43,499 nt of DNA, from NCBI GenBank assembly GCA_016179955.1, contig JACPCD010000008.1, positions 1 to 43,499 on the forward strand, read 5' to 3'. Positions 32,689-41,155 of this stretch are shown one piece after another. Under the pieces are notes generated by a model. The model did not search any database. It saw only the letters and a list, made by a program, of their open reading frames with translations, and was not told the origin of the DNA. Both the position numbers and the translations under genes were made by a program. The first letter of the stretch is position 1. Each line of letters starts with the position of its first letter. Origin of the DNA: Candidatus Woesearchaeota archaeon. GTDB taxonomy: Archaea; Nanobdellota; Nanobdellia; Woesearchaeales; GW2011-AR9.

Positions 32689-33048
32689 GTGATATCCAAG
32701 AAAACCATTCTGGGGCTAACGGAAAAAATCACTCTCATCGGAGCTTCCGGAGAGCGGATTAAAGTGCTAGCTCGTATTGATACCGGTGCGACCTCTTCTT
32801 CCATCGACACCCATCTGGCAGCAGAGCTGGAGCTTGGTCCCGTCACCAGATCCAAAATTATCAGATCCGCCTCCGGAGTCAAAAAAAGGCCCATCATCAA
32901 GGCCCGGGTCAAGATGGATGGAGAAGTGATTGATGCGGAGTTCAGCTTAGTTGACCGCGGCCATATGACATACCCTATGCTTATCGGGCAGAACATCCTG
33001 AAGCAAGGAAATTTTCTGATTGACCCCAACAAAGAGGCGCCGCGATGA
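32689..33048 (+). CDS. RimB-type retropepsin-like (ATP-dependent zinc protease family) protein
   Basis: 119 residues: LIGASGERIKVLARIDTGATSSSID with an Asp-Thr-Gly-Ala catalytic loop (cut: ARIDTGATSSSID), VDRGHMTYPMLIGQNILKQG and LIDPNK. This single-domain aspartic-protease-like family regularly sits beside RimK. GTG 32689 is the only suitable start; TATA-like CTTATAAAAC lies 25 bases upstream. Its stop overlaps rimK (ATGA), so the two are one operon and probably act on the same glutamate-tagged substrate. Confidence 0.85.
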   Translation: MISKKTILGLTEKITLIGASGERIKVLARIDTGATSSSIDTHLAAELELGPVTRSKIIRSASGVKKRPIIKARVKMDGEVIDAEFSLVDRGHMTYPMLIGQNILKQGNFLIDPNKEAPR

Positions 33049-34124
33049 AAGCAGCAATCATTTCTCTGGAAAGTACCAGCTCCAAGATGGTGGCGGAAGC
33101 CATGAAAAAGTATTTTGATCAAGTTGATATGCTCCACTTGAAAGGCATTGAAGTAGACTTGGGAAAAGAAGGTGGTGTATTCTATCATGGAAAAGAGCTG
33201 GAGAAATATGATTGTGTTTACCTGAAAGGCTCCTTTCGCTATGCTAACCTGTTACGTTCCATTGCCACCTTTCTGGAAGGGAAAGTTCCCTACATGCCCC
33301 TCCCGGCAAATGCGTTTACGACAGTTCACAATAAGCTGCTGACTCACTTAGCGTTACAGCAGCATCACCTACCAATGCCCAAAACGTACGTACTGCCGGA
33401 TGTCAACGGAGCAAAAGAATTACTCAAGAAGGTGCATTACCCTATCGTCATGAAGTTTCCGGAAGGAACCCAAGGAAAGGGCGTCATGTTTGCCGATTCG
33501 TTTAACTCCGCGTCCTCGCTGCTCGACGCGTTAGGGGTACTGAAGCAGCCTTTTATTATCCAGGAATATGTTGAGACTGACGGCACGGACATCCGGGCCT
33601 TAGTAGTGGGAGAAAAAGTGGTGGCGGCCATGAAACGGAAAGCCCAGACCGAAGAAAAGAGAGCCAACCTTCACGCCGGCGGTGTCGGTGAATCCGTACA
33701 GTTAAGCCGGGCTTCCATCAACGTGGCGTTAGATACTGCCAAGGCGTTAGGAGTAGATATCTGCGGGGTGGATATTTTGGAAGGCCCCACTGGTCCTTTG
33801 GTCATTGAAGCGAATATCTCTCCTGGACTGCAGGGGTTAAGTGCCGTGTCCACGATTGACATTGCCAATGAGATAGCCCGTTATCTCCACTACCACACGC
33901 AACGGGTGCTGGACGGAACGAAAAGAGAGGAAACCAAAACGGTGATGAAAGAGATCATGCCGGACGAGCAGATGACGCACCAAATTATTACGGCGCTGCA
34001 ATTCCGGGGGGAAAGGATTTTGCTGCCGGACATCGTAACCAAGTTCGCCAGATTCAGCGACCGGAAAGAATACCTGCTGACGCTGAAGAAAGGGAAAGTG
34101 GAGATTGAAGAGTCAAAACGGTGA
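33045..34124 (+). CDS. rimK: RimK-family ATP-grasp ligase
   Basis: 359 residues. ATP-grasp features are KLLTHLALQQHHLPMPKTYV, PIVMKFPEGTQGKGVMFAD (glycine-rich ATP loop), FIIQEYVETDGTDIRALVVG, and metal-ligand GPLVIEANISPGLQGLS. RimK relatives add glutamate to the ribosomal protein S6, or build gamma-linked cofactors such as in F420/tetrahydromethanopterin or LysW pathways; which applies here is open. A C-terminal extension after residue 300 (GERILLPDIVTKFARFS) resembles the domain seen in RimK fused to a small barrel. Translationally coupled to the protease-like gene. Confidence 0.88.
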   Translation: MKAAIISLESTSSKMVAEAMKKYFDQVDMLHLKGIEVDLGKEGGVFYHGKELEKYDCVYLKGSFRYANLLRSIATFLEGKVPYMPLPANAFTTVHNKLLTHLALQQHHLPMPKTYVLPDVNGAKELLKKVHYPIVMKFPEGTQGKGVMFADSFNSASSLLDALGVLKQPFIIQEYVETDGTDIRALVVGEKVVAAMKRKAQTEEKRANLHAGGVGESVQLSRASINVALDTAKALGVDICGVDILEGPTGPLVIEANISPGLQGLSAVSTIDIANEIARYLHYHTQRVLDGTKREETKTVMKEIMPDEQMTHQIITALQFRGERILLPDIVTKFARFSDRKEYLLTLKKGKVEIEESKR

Positions 34125-34199
34125 GCATGAAATATTAATAAGAGAGCAAACTCAATTTGAAGCATAATATTTATATTGTATCTTTATCCTGGGTTTTGT

Positions 34200-34865
34200 A
34201 TGAATGAGAATTTAGAACAACTTAATCAATGGATATCTTTTAAATACAGTGATTATTTATCCATGATTGCTGTAGGTTCAATAGCGGTTGGAGATACATG
34301 GATTGAAAGAAGAAGTGATCACGACATTCTTCTTGTTTTTGAAAGTTATCCCGAAAGACTTGCTTCAGAATTAAGAGAACATCTTCAAAATTATGATTTT
34401 GATGATAGTTATTTATTTACACCATTGCCAAAAGAAGAGTTCATTGGCCCATTGAATCATAGTTATGATTTTTCTCATAAGTTTAGAAGTAAAACGCTTT
34501 ATGGTGTTGATTTAATCTCGGAAGTTAAATTACCTTTAAAAGAAGTTACAAGAGCATTATACGAAAATGGATTGGAAAGAGTTACAAGAAGAATGGAACA
34601 TAGATTGGCAAATGCCTCATTTTGGTCTGATGCAAAAGTTCGGGATGTTTTTTGGAGATTGTTCAAACATTCTTTTATGAATCTTGCAATAAAAGCTTAT
34701 GCTAATTCCGGAAGTTACCCCCAAAGAAGAAAAGATGTTGTGGAATATTATGCTGCGGCAGAGTTACATGGAGCATTAGAAACTTTAAATACAATAAATA
34801 ACCTACCAAAAGAAGCGATTATTTCTGCGGCTGATAAGTTAATAGGTTATTTGCGTAAACATTGA
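34200..34865 (+). CDS. Nucleotidyltransferase-fold protein (MNT/KNTase type)
   Basis: 221 residues with the minimal Pol beta nucleotidyltransferase motif: VGSIAVGDTWIERRSDHDILLVF (GS-x-x-x-G-D and D-x-D; cut: RRSDHDILLVF), then a C-terminal helical domain (FWRLFKHSFMNLAIKAYA). Substrate unknown; such proteins include aminoglycoside modifiers and MNT antitoxins, but no HEPN partner is adjacent. AT-richer than its neighbours. ATG 34200 fits a TATA box at 34166-34176. Confidence 0.78.
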   Translation: MNENLEQLNQWISFKYSDYLSMIAVGSIAVGDTWIERRSDHDILLVFESYPERLASELREHLQNYDFDDSYLFTPLPKEEFIGPLNHSYDFSHKFRSKTLYGVDLISEVKLPLKEVTRALYENGLERVTRRMEHRLANASFWSDAKVRDVFWRLFKHSFMNLAIKAYANSGSYPQRRKDVVEYYAAAELHGALETLNTINNLPKEAIISAADKLIGYLRKH

Positions 34866-34906
34866 GTTTACCCATTTACTTATTGCTCTGGATTTATTAA
34901 AGCGGA

Positions 34907-35176
34907 TTACTTTTTCCTGCTGCCCTTTTTCCGGGCCGGCTTGACCTCTACCACTGTTCCGCTCGAACGCTCCGCGGAGGGCTTGAACCAAATCAGGTAA
35001 ATGAGAGGCAATAAGCCCAAGGTATTAAAGAGCAGGATGGCAATAAACCACCCTTTCTGGTGATTCCGGGCAGCATACCATAACCCCAATCCTTCCCAGA
35101 GCACCGTCCACAGCAGGACGACGAAGAGGCCGAACAGAAACCATAGGGGCTGCTGATAAAAATCATAGGCGATCAT
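34907..35176 (-). CDS. DUF5652-like small membrane protein
   Basis: 89 residues with two membrane helices: LWFLFGLFVVLLWTVLWEGLG and WFIAILLFNTLGLLPLIYLI. The motif WYAARNHQKGWFIAILLFNT, then a basic tail (KPARKKGSRKK), matches DUF5652, common in archaea and CPR bacteria. Function unknown. ATG 35176 preferred over a GTG at 35197; a TATA-like CATAAATA lies about 30 bases upstream. Confidence 0.75.
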   Translation of the reverse strand: MIAYDFYQQPLWFLFGLFVVLLWTVLWEGLGLWYAARNHQKGWFIAILLFNTLGLLPLIYLIWFKPSAERSSGTVVEVKPARKKGSRKK

Positions 35177-35311
35177 TATGAAGAGGAGATAGTGCACTCC
35201 TATTTATGGTTTGTGATAGTGAAATATATCCTATCCCGGTAAAAAAAGATAGCAAAAAGTAATTTTCCCTCGCCGTAACATTTATATGGAACATTATATT
35301 TAATCTCCTCC

Positions 35312-37267
35312 ATGAGATATGCCCCCATAATCCTCTTTTTTTTCCTGGTCATGCCCAGCGTGATGGCGACCGAGAACATCTATTCGTACGACCGCCTGCA
35401 GCTCCAGTTAAACATCAACGGCGAATTCGCGTTAGTGCCCCAGGGAACCGATCCCCGGCTGCAGCACGTGACCGCGCGCCTCTTGCTGTATCCCCAGGAT
35501 GATTTCCGGCAGCAGATAACCGAAATGAACACTCTCGGGCAGATAAAAAATAACAGTATTGAATTTCTCTGGGATGACCGCAAACTGGGAAAAAAATCTT
35601 TTTCCTATTCTGCCATCATCCAAACCAATGATGCCCGTACCGCGGTCCGGGAAAAAGTGCCCTTCCCATTGCCCTCCATCCGAGGATACGAGGAATATCT
35701 CCAGCCGACGGTAACCATAGACTCCGACAACCCCACAGTGAGAGCCAAGGCAGCAGAACTCGCCGAAGGCGAAGATGACTTGTTTAAAGTTACCTTCAAG
35801 CTCGCTAATTGGGTCAGCGAGAATGTGGAGTATGATTTAACGACGTTAACCGCCGAAACATCGCAGAAAGCCAGCTGGGTGCTGGAACATAGGGAAGGCG
35901 TCTGTGACGAGATGACGTCGTTGTTTGTGGCCATGGCCCGCTCACTCGGTATTCCGGCCCGCTTCGTGTCCGGGATTAGTTATACCAATTCAAAATTATT
36001 TTCCTATCCCTGGCAGCCCCATGGCTGGGCGGAAGTGTATTTTCCCGGCACCGGCTGGGTCAGCTTTGACATTGCCTTTGGCGAATATGGGTATGTAGAC
36101 GTAACCCACATTAAATTACGGGACAGCTTTGATCCCCAAGAGCCGGGCACTAAATACGAATGGCTTGCCAATGATGTTAACTTGCTCGCCAAGAACTTAA
36201 ATCTCACCGTAAACGTCATGGGCCGGGGAAACTCGCAGCCGGAGCAGATTGAACTGGAACAAGAAATACTGGCTCCCCTGATGGACTTTGGCAGCTATAA
36301 TCGTGTCAAAGGGATCGTCAAGAATTCCGCGTCATTTTATGCGGCAACGACTTTACAGCTGGCGGTTCCGCCGGAAATATCCATTATCGGGCAGAATCAG
36401 CGGACAATCCTGATGACGCCCAAGCAGGTGAAGGAAACGTACTGGGTATTGAAAATTCCTGTTAATTTGGAGCAGGATTATGCCTATACCTTTCCCACCA
36501 TTATTTATTCTGAGAAGAATCATTCGGCGACGGATTCATTCACTGCCCAGCGCGGCGAAACAAGCTATTCGCTGGAGGAGATACAGCGAGTGACAGCAGA
36601 TCAGGATGATAAGACCTATTCCCGCAAGATTTCATTGCAGTGTACTACGCCCACGGACGTAAAAGTAAATACCGTGCAGAAATTGGAGTGCACGCTCAAG
36701 AATAACGGCAACACTAATCTTAAAGATATTAATTTCTGCCTGGGAAAGGTATGTGAAATGGTTGATCTGTCCATCAACCAGCAAAAAACAAGCTCGATCA
36801 CCTTGCCCAGCGATGATGCCGGAAGGAAAAGGATCATTGTGAGCGCAGAAAACGAGTTTATCGAGAGAAAAAATGTGGTGGAATATCAGGTATTAGATCC
36901 GCCGGCAATTAAGGCAGTGGTGGAATACCCGCCGAAAGTTAATTATGGGGAAACAATCCACCTTACGGTAGAAGTGCAAAAGAAGTCGTTTAGCATTCCC
37001 CGCAATGTGACCCTGATTATACGTGGAATGGGTACGGAGAGCATCTGGCAGGTCGAGGAGCTGCTGGGGAATGAGAGTGCAGGCTTTAACTTGGAGATGC
37101 CCCGGCTGGGCAAACTCAATGAACTAATCATAAAAACGAGCTGGCACGATGCAGAAGGGAGAGAATATTCTGAACCGCAGACCGTGGAAATTGCCGGAAA
37201 GGGAAAAACTCTCGGAGAAAAAATAAAGATGTTCTGGAATGGGATACTAAATGCTTTATCGGGGTAA
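35312..37267 (+). CDS. Exported transglutaminase-like protein
   Basis: 651 residues. Signal peptide MRYAPIILFFFLVMPSVMA. A transglutaminase-like core is at about 165-260: REGVCDEMTSLFVAMARSLGIPARFVSG (Cys; cut: EGVCDEMTSLFVAMARSLG), PHGWAEVYFPGTGWVSFD (His and Asp), giving a complete Cys-His-Asp triad. Downstream are Ig-like beta domains with paired Cys (LECTLKNNGNTNLKDINFCLG). No C-terminal membrane helix is clear. It is probably a cysteine peptidase or crosslinking enzyme at the cell surface. ATATTTAATC lies about 20 bases before ATG 35312. Confidence 0.86.
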   Translation: MRYAPIILFFFLVMPSVMATENIYSYDRLQLQLNINGEFALVPQGTDPRLQHVTARLLLYPQDDFRQQITEMNTLGQIKNNSIEFLWDDRKLGKKSFSYSAIIQTNDARTAVREKVPFPLPSIRGYEEYLQPTVTIDSDNPTVRAKAAELAEGEDDLFKVTFKLANWVSENVEYDLTTLTAETSQKASWVLEHREGVCDEMTSLFVAMARSLGIPARFVSGISYTNSKLFSYPWQPHGWAEVYFPGTGWVSFDIAFGEYGYVDVTHIKLRDSFDPQEPGTKYEWLANDVNLLAKNLNLTVNVMGRGNSQPEQIELEQEILAPLMDFGSYNRVKGIVKNSASFYAATTLQLAVPPEISIIGQNQRTILMTPKQVKETYWVLKIPVNLEQDYAYTFPTIIYSEKNHSATDSFTAQRGETSYSLEEIQRVTADQDDKTYSRKISLQCTTPTDVKVNTVQKLECTLKNNGNTNLKDINFCLGKVCEMVDLSINQQKTSSITLPSDDAGRKRIIVSAENEFIERKNVVEYQVLDPPAIKAVVEYPPKVNYGETIHLTVEVQKKSFSIPRNVTLIIRGMGTESIWQVEELLGNESAGFNLEMPRLGKLNELIIKTSWHDAEGREYSEPQTVEIAGKGKTLGEKIKMFWNGILNALSG

Positions 37268-37332
37268 TGAATACAGAACGTACCACCATTTCCCTCACAA
37301 GTTTTAAAAAGGAGCTTTATTTAACAGAGCTT

Positions 37333-38547
37333 ATGGCCAAAGAAGAATCGACGAAAGAAGACTTTACCTATTCTCAAACCATCGACCCCGGCCCGGAAAT
37401 GGACGCTAAAGCCTTAACGCAGGCCGTCAACGAATTGGAAGACGAAAATCGGGCCATCCGCAGCACCTTAACCCGGCTGGAAGAAGAGAGCGGCATGCTC
37501 CGAGAACTGTTCAACAATGCCAATAAAGAACTAAGCAATATCAAAAAACCCGCCTTGCTCGTTGCAGATGTTGTCAACGTCCAGGGAGATAAAGCCATCA
37601 TCAAACTCCCTAACGGCAACAAGTTCTACTGCTACATTGCCAATGACGTAAAAGATCTGCACAGCGGCGACAGTGCCTTGGTTGACCAAAAATCACTGAA
37701 TATCGTCAGCAAGGCAAGCCTCAGCGATAGCCTGGAAGTTGAAAAATTCGTGATTATGCAAAAGCCTGCTGAAAACTGGAAGCATATCGGGGGCTTGAAA
37801 GACGAGATTCGGGAAATAAAAGAGATTATCGAACTGCCCTTACTAAAACCCCAGTTATTTGAAAAAGTGGGCATCACCCCGCCGAAAGGGTTATTATTAT
37901 TCGGACCTCCCGGCACGGGAAAAACGCTCTTAGCCAAAGCGGTTGCCAACAGCACCAACGCCACTTTTATTGAAGTCGTCGGTTCGGAATTGGTGCAGAA
38001 ATTCATCGGCGAAGGAGCCAAGTTGGTAAAAGATATCTTTGCCCTGGCCCGGAAACGAGCTCCTGCTATTGTCTTTATCGACGAAATTGATGCCTTAGCC
38101 GCGACGCGCATGGACACCGGAACCTCGGGAGAGCGGGAAGTCAACCGCACCTTTATGCAGCTCCTTGCCGAATTAGATGGATTTGAGCATCTGGGCAATG
38201 TGAAGGTTATTGGCGCTACAAACCGTATTGATATATTGGATCAAGCCATCATCCGTCCCGGCCGGCTGGACCGCCTGATTGAGGTAGGCTTGCCTGACGT
38301 GGAAGGCCGGCTGGAGATTATGAGAGTGCATACACAAAACATGAACCTGCAGAAAGTGCAGATGAAAGATCTGGTTCAATCCATGGAAAATTTCAGTGGC
38401 GCAGAAATCCGGGCAGCCTGCACTGAAGCCGGGTACTTTGCCATCCGTCAGGAGCGGGAATTTGTAACCAATGATGATTTCCTGCAGGCTATTGAGAAAG
38501 TGCGGATGGAAGACGAAGACAGCGAAGACGGAAAATTCTTTGGGTGA
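37333..38547 (+). CDS. pan: Proteasome-activating nucleotidase (PAN)
   Basis: 404 residues: N-terminal coiled coil (VNELEDENRAIRSTLTRLEEE cut: ELEDENRAIRSTLTRLEEE), an OB domain (ADVVNVQGDKAIIKLPNGNK), and an AAA module with IGGLKDEIREIKE, Walker A GPPGTGKT, Walker B IVFIDEIDAL, and ATNRIDILDQAIIRPGRLD. It unfolds substrates for the 20S proteasome. I choose ATG 37333 rather than 37267, since GTTTTAAAAAGG lies 25 bases before it and the shorter length suits PAN. The C-terminus ends KFFG: Phe replaces the Tyr of the hydrophobic-Tyr-X gate-opening motif. Confidence 0.93.
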   Translation: MAKEESTKEDFTYSQTIDPGPEMDAKALTQAVNELEDENRAIRSTLTRLEEESGMLRELFNNANKELSNIKKPALLVADVVNVQGDKAIIKLPNGNKFYCYIANDVKDLHSGDSALVDQKSLNIVSKASLSDSLEVEKFVIMQKPAENWKHIGGLKDEIREIKEIIELPLLKPQLFEKVGITPPKGLLLFGPPGTGKTLLAKAVANSTNATFIEVVGSELVQKFIGEGAKLVKDIFALARKRAPAIVFIDEIDALAATRMDTGTSGEREVNRTFMQLLAELDGFEHLGNVKVIGATNRIDILDQAIIRPGRLDRLIEVGLPDVEGRLEIMRVHTQNMNLQKVQMKDLVQSMENFSGAEIRAACTEAGYFAIRQEREFVTNDDFLQAIEKVRMEDEDSEDGKFFG

Positions 38548-38574
38548 GTAAAAGTTTCAATCCTGCATTATAAC

Positions 38575-38657
38575 GGAGGACATAAATAATTATGCAAATA
38601 CATTAGGTCCTCCGAATATGGTAAGTGACTATTTGTATAAATATTTAGGTCACTTAC
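38575..38657. promoter_or_regulatory. Two nested palindromes between pan and the AbiE pair
   Basis: GGAGGAC (38575-38581) pairs with GTCCTCC (38607-38613); GTAAGTGAC (38621-38629) pairs with GTCACTTAC (38649-38657), with a TATA-like GTATAAATATTT inside. The region lies downstream of both converging genes, so an operator role is uncertain; a transcription stop or small RNA is possible. Confidence 0.5.
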
Positions 38658-38687
38658 TATGGTTCAATTAAGGCGTGGCGGTGAAGT

Positions 38688-39437
38688 TCACGGGGTTTTT
38701 TCTTCTATCACTGCTAATACTTTTGCAAATTCCGGAACAGTCTGGCTATACCTTTTTAATTCAGATGTCCAAGATGCTCTCTTTTCTTTTACTTTCTCTA
38801 AAAATATTTTCCGGTCAAATTTTTCCTGATAATAGCCTAATTTTCTATTGACAAATTGCAAATTAAATTTAATTCCCTTCGCAAGCAAAAAGTGCAGGTC
38901 AAAAACGTCTCGGGGCTTATTTCTGCTTATGATTGCTCTGATTTTTTCTGCAAATATCTCTTCTTCTGCCATGACCAGTAAGGTATAAGGTTGAAGATCT
39001 GAATAAATTGGATTAACTTCTTTAAACGATGGCTCCTGGAGCAGGGATTCTCTTTGGCTGATCTCAATGCGCAGCCGAGCCTGACTTGCAGGACTTTCAG
39101 CATGAAGTGGGCCATTAATCTTAAAAATAAATGTTTTTCCAATTGTTTTAATTTCTTCAATCTCGGTGGGGTAGCCAAAATCACTTATTTCTTTACTTAT
39201 TCTTTCCATTATTTCTCTTAATTCGTCCGTTCCTTTCTGAGTAAAATCCAAATCAATGCTAAAGCGGTGCAGCCCGTATATTTTTTGAAGAGCCGTGCCA
39301 CCTTTAAAAATAAGATTAATAGAAGATTTTTTGGAAAGGAGCAATAAAAATAAATGTTGCAGATAATCGATTTCTACCTGTCCTAAATTAAACCCCATTA
39401 AGACGCAATATTTCTGTAGTTCGGTTCTTAACAGCAT
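38688..39437 (-). CDS. abiEii: AbiEii-type nucleotidyltransferase toxin
   Basis: 249 residues of the AbiEii/DUF1814 family: IFKGGTALQKIYGLHRFSIDLDF (GG-S/T and D-x-D; cut: FKGGTALQKIYGLHRFS), EEEIFAEKIRAIISRNKPRDVFDLHFLL (cut: EKIRAIISRNKPRDVFDL). Such toxins, in type IV systems, add nucleotides to tRNA acceptor ends or other targets. ATG 39437 is set by GGGGTGA 5 bases upstream, which overlaps the abiEi stop at 39442-39444. Intact. Confidence 0.88.
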   Translation of the reverse strand: MLLRTELQKYCVLMGFNLGQVEIDYLQHLFLLLLSKKSSINLIFKGGTALQKIYGLHRFSIDLDFTQKGTDELREIMERISKEISDFGYPTEIEEIKTIGKTFIFKINGPLHAESPASQARLRIEISQRESLLQEPSFKEVNPIYSDLQPYTLLVMAEEEIFAEKIRAIISRNKPRDVFDLHFLLAKGIKFNLQFVNRKLGYYQEKFDRKIFLEKVKEKRASWTSELKRYSQTVPEFAKVLAVIEEKTP

Positions 39438-39441
39438 ATTT

Positions 39442-40155
39442 TCACCCCAATTTTTCATTTATATTTAATTTCCATTTAGCGGAATTATCTTTTGAGCGTT
39501 TTAGCAAGGGATTTAATAAATCATAGCGAGCATTTAATTTGCTTTTAACTTTAGGATAAATATCCCTATCCTGCTTTTCGAGCAAATAGCCTAAGCGCTT
39601 TAAAATAACAATAGAATCCATTTGCAGGGCAAATTCAATTAATTTTAAAATATCTATCTCTTGGTCATGAAGTGCCTCAAAAGTTTCGCTAATTGGGCAT
39701 TGCTCCGGAAGATACAATGAATCAACGATGGCTTTCTCTTTGGTGGCGATAAAAAGACATTTCTCCCGGAATTTTTGCTTGGAATAGCCAAAAATTTTCT
39801 TGGGGGGAAATTTGATGAATTTTATTTTCATGTCCTGAAATGAAAGTGGTTTTCTGGATTTAAGAGTAACTACCTGAACTATTACTGGTATTTGCGTCGT
39901 TAAGCCATAAAAGTAGTAAGCACTGATAAAGGAAATGTAAGCCGGAAAAACCAGATTGGAGCCTACTTCTAAAGGGTCTTGGGAAAGAGTATATTTGTTT
40001 TTTTCTATTGCAGTAATATAGCCCCGTGATTTCAAACGATGAAGATAGGTGCGGGTGTAATTTACAGGCTTATGTATCAAGCGGGAAACATCTTCAACGG
40101 TGAAGAGAGTTTTTTGCAGGTTCTGTACTGTTTTAATAAAGTTAATGGCTTTCAT
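39442..40155 (-). CDS. abiEi: AbiEi-type antitoxin with winged helix
   Basis: 237 residues. The N-terminal helix-turn-helix is LFTVEDVSRLIHKPVNYTRTY LHRLKSRGYI; the C-terminal domain has SNLVFPAYISFISAYYFYGLT (AbiEi C-terminal type; cut: AYISFISAYYFYGLT) and ATKEKAIVDSLYLPEQCP. It should bind its own promoter and counter AbiEii. TATA box TTTATAAA (40177-40187) overlaps the likely operator and fits a leaderless ATG at 40155. Confidence 0.85.
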   Translation of the reverse strand: MKAINFIKTVQNLQKTLFTVEDVSRLIHKPVNYTRTYLHRLKSRGYITAIEKNKYTLSQDPLEVGSNLVFPAYISFISAYYFYGLTTQIPVIVQVVTLKSRKPLSFQDMKIKFIKFPPKKIFGYSKQKFREKCLFIATKEKAIVDSLYLPEQCPISETFEALHDQEIDILKLIEFALQMDSIVILKRLGYLLEKQDRDIYPKVKSKLNARYDLLNPLLKRSKDNSAKWKLNINEKLG

Positions 40156-40307
40156 ATCGTGATGATAATGGTGGCATTTATAAACTTTTTGATTATTTTA
40201 GATTATCTTTATTGATAATTATAAACATACAAAAAGATTAAATTGAACTATTTAATAGGTTAAAATTAGCAAATTTAATAATTAGAATCAATTAAAAAGA
40301 ATAATAT

Positions 40308-41048
40308 TTACTTAGCAATATTCCATAAACTGTTAAAAAATGACGTGAAGGATTGAGCAATTTCTGGATTTACTATGGAAAGTACGGATGGTTCTTTTCC
40401 GTGGGTTAGAATGAGTACTCTGTCCCCCATCACATCAACAGCTGCCGGGGTAACTCCCGTTAGTACTTTTATTTTAGTGTGGGACATTTTTAGAAAGTGT
40501 TTGTAATACTCTGATTTTTTATCAGAAAAGATCATCCTGCACTTGATTTTTCGTTTAATTCTTTGAATATGCCATTTTTCCCAGATTACATCATAGGAAA
40601 TTCCTTTTGTAGTAATTATGCCCATGCCCAAAATTTCATTCTCTTGACCTACTGCGTCCAATGCTTCAAAAATGGCCGTTTGGAATCCTCGTATTCCTCT
40701 AAATAATCTGGTTTCTTGTTTGACTTTTGCTTTTTGTAAATCTATGAGGGCCGGCAGTTCTTTCTTTAATTCTTCTTTTTTTTGCTTTAAGTCTTCTTCA
40801 CGTTCATGCACATAATCCACAATGCGATTAGGAGAAGCTGCGCTGAAGTATTTGGTTTTATCTTTGAGAATGTAACTGGCAAGACCTTTCTTAATGAGCT
40901 TCTCCAAAATCTCGTAAATCTTACCGCTGGAAATTTGGGCTTCTTCAACGATTTTGCCGGTGGTGGTTTCACCGATTTTTAAGAGGGTGGTATATACAAC
41001 AATTTCTCCTCTGGTTAGCCCAATTTCTTCAAGTAGTTTTTCATTCAT
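40308..41048 (-). CDS. TrmB-family transcription regulator
   Basis: 246 residues. The winged helix is GLTRGEIVVYTTLLKIGETT and SGKIYEILEKLIKKGLASYI; a coiled coil follows (EREEDLKQKKEELKKELP) and then a sensor domain with RLFRGIRGFQTAIFEALDAV. TrmB proteins regulate sugar uptake and metabolism in archaea; the effector is unknown. It may control the divergent radical SAM gene. ATG 41048 suits AGTTTAAAAAC at 41073-41083. 40156-40307 is AT-rich with no gene. Confidence 0.87.
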   Translation of the reverse strand: MNEKLLEEIGLTRGEIVVYTTLLKIGETTTGKIVEEAQISSGKIYEILEKLIKKGLASYILKDKTKYFSAASPNRIVDYVHEREEDLKQKKEELKKELPALIDLQKAKVKQETRLFRGIRGFQTAIFEALDAVGQENEILGMGIITTKGISYDVIWEKWHIQRIKRKIKCRMIFSDKKSEYYKHFLKMSHTKIKVLTGVTPAAVDVMGDRVLILTHGKEPSVLSIVNPEIAQSFTSFFNSLWNIAK

Positions 41049-41155
41049 AATTTGCTTTAACATGGCCTATTGTTTTTAAACTTTTCTAATTACACCTCAC
41101 TAGGTGGGAGATAAATATTATATACTGCAGGCCATACTTCTTGAAAGTGATTAAA
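41049..41155. promoter_or_regulatory. Divergent promoter, TrmB regulator and radical SAM gene
   Basis: The minus-strand box (AGTTTAAAAAC, 41073-41083) and the plus-strand box (ATTATATACTG, 41116-41126) flank TCACTAGGTGGGAG (41098-41111), a plausible operator area. Confidence 0.5.

Noticed and set aside
32598-33188. 196-codon minus-strand frame over the RimB-like gene
   Set aside because: Antisense of a recognised family and overlaps tRNA-Glu; no homology recalled.
38659-38829. Short plus-strand ORF starting MVQLRRGGEVHG after the TATA-bearing palindrome
   Set aside because: It runs antisense into abiEii and has no ribosome site; it could be a remnant, but evidence is too weak.
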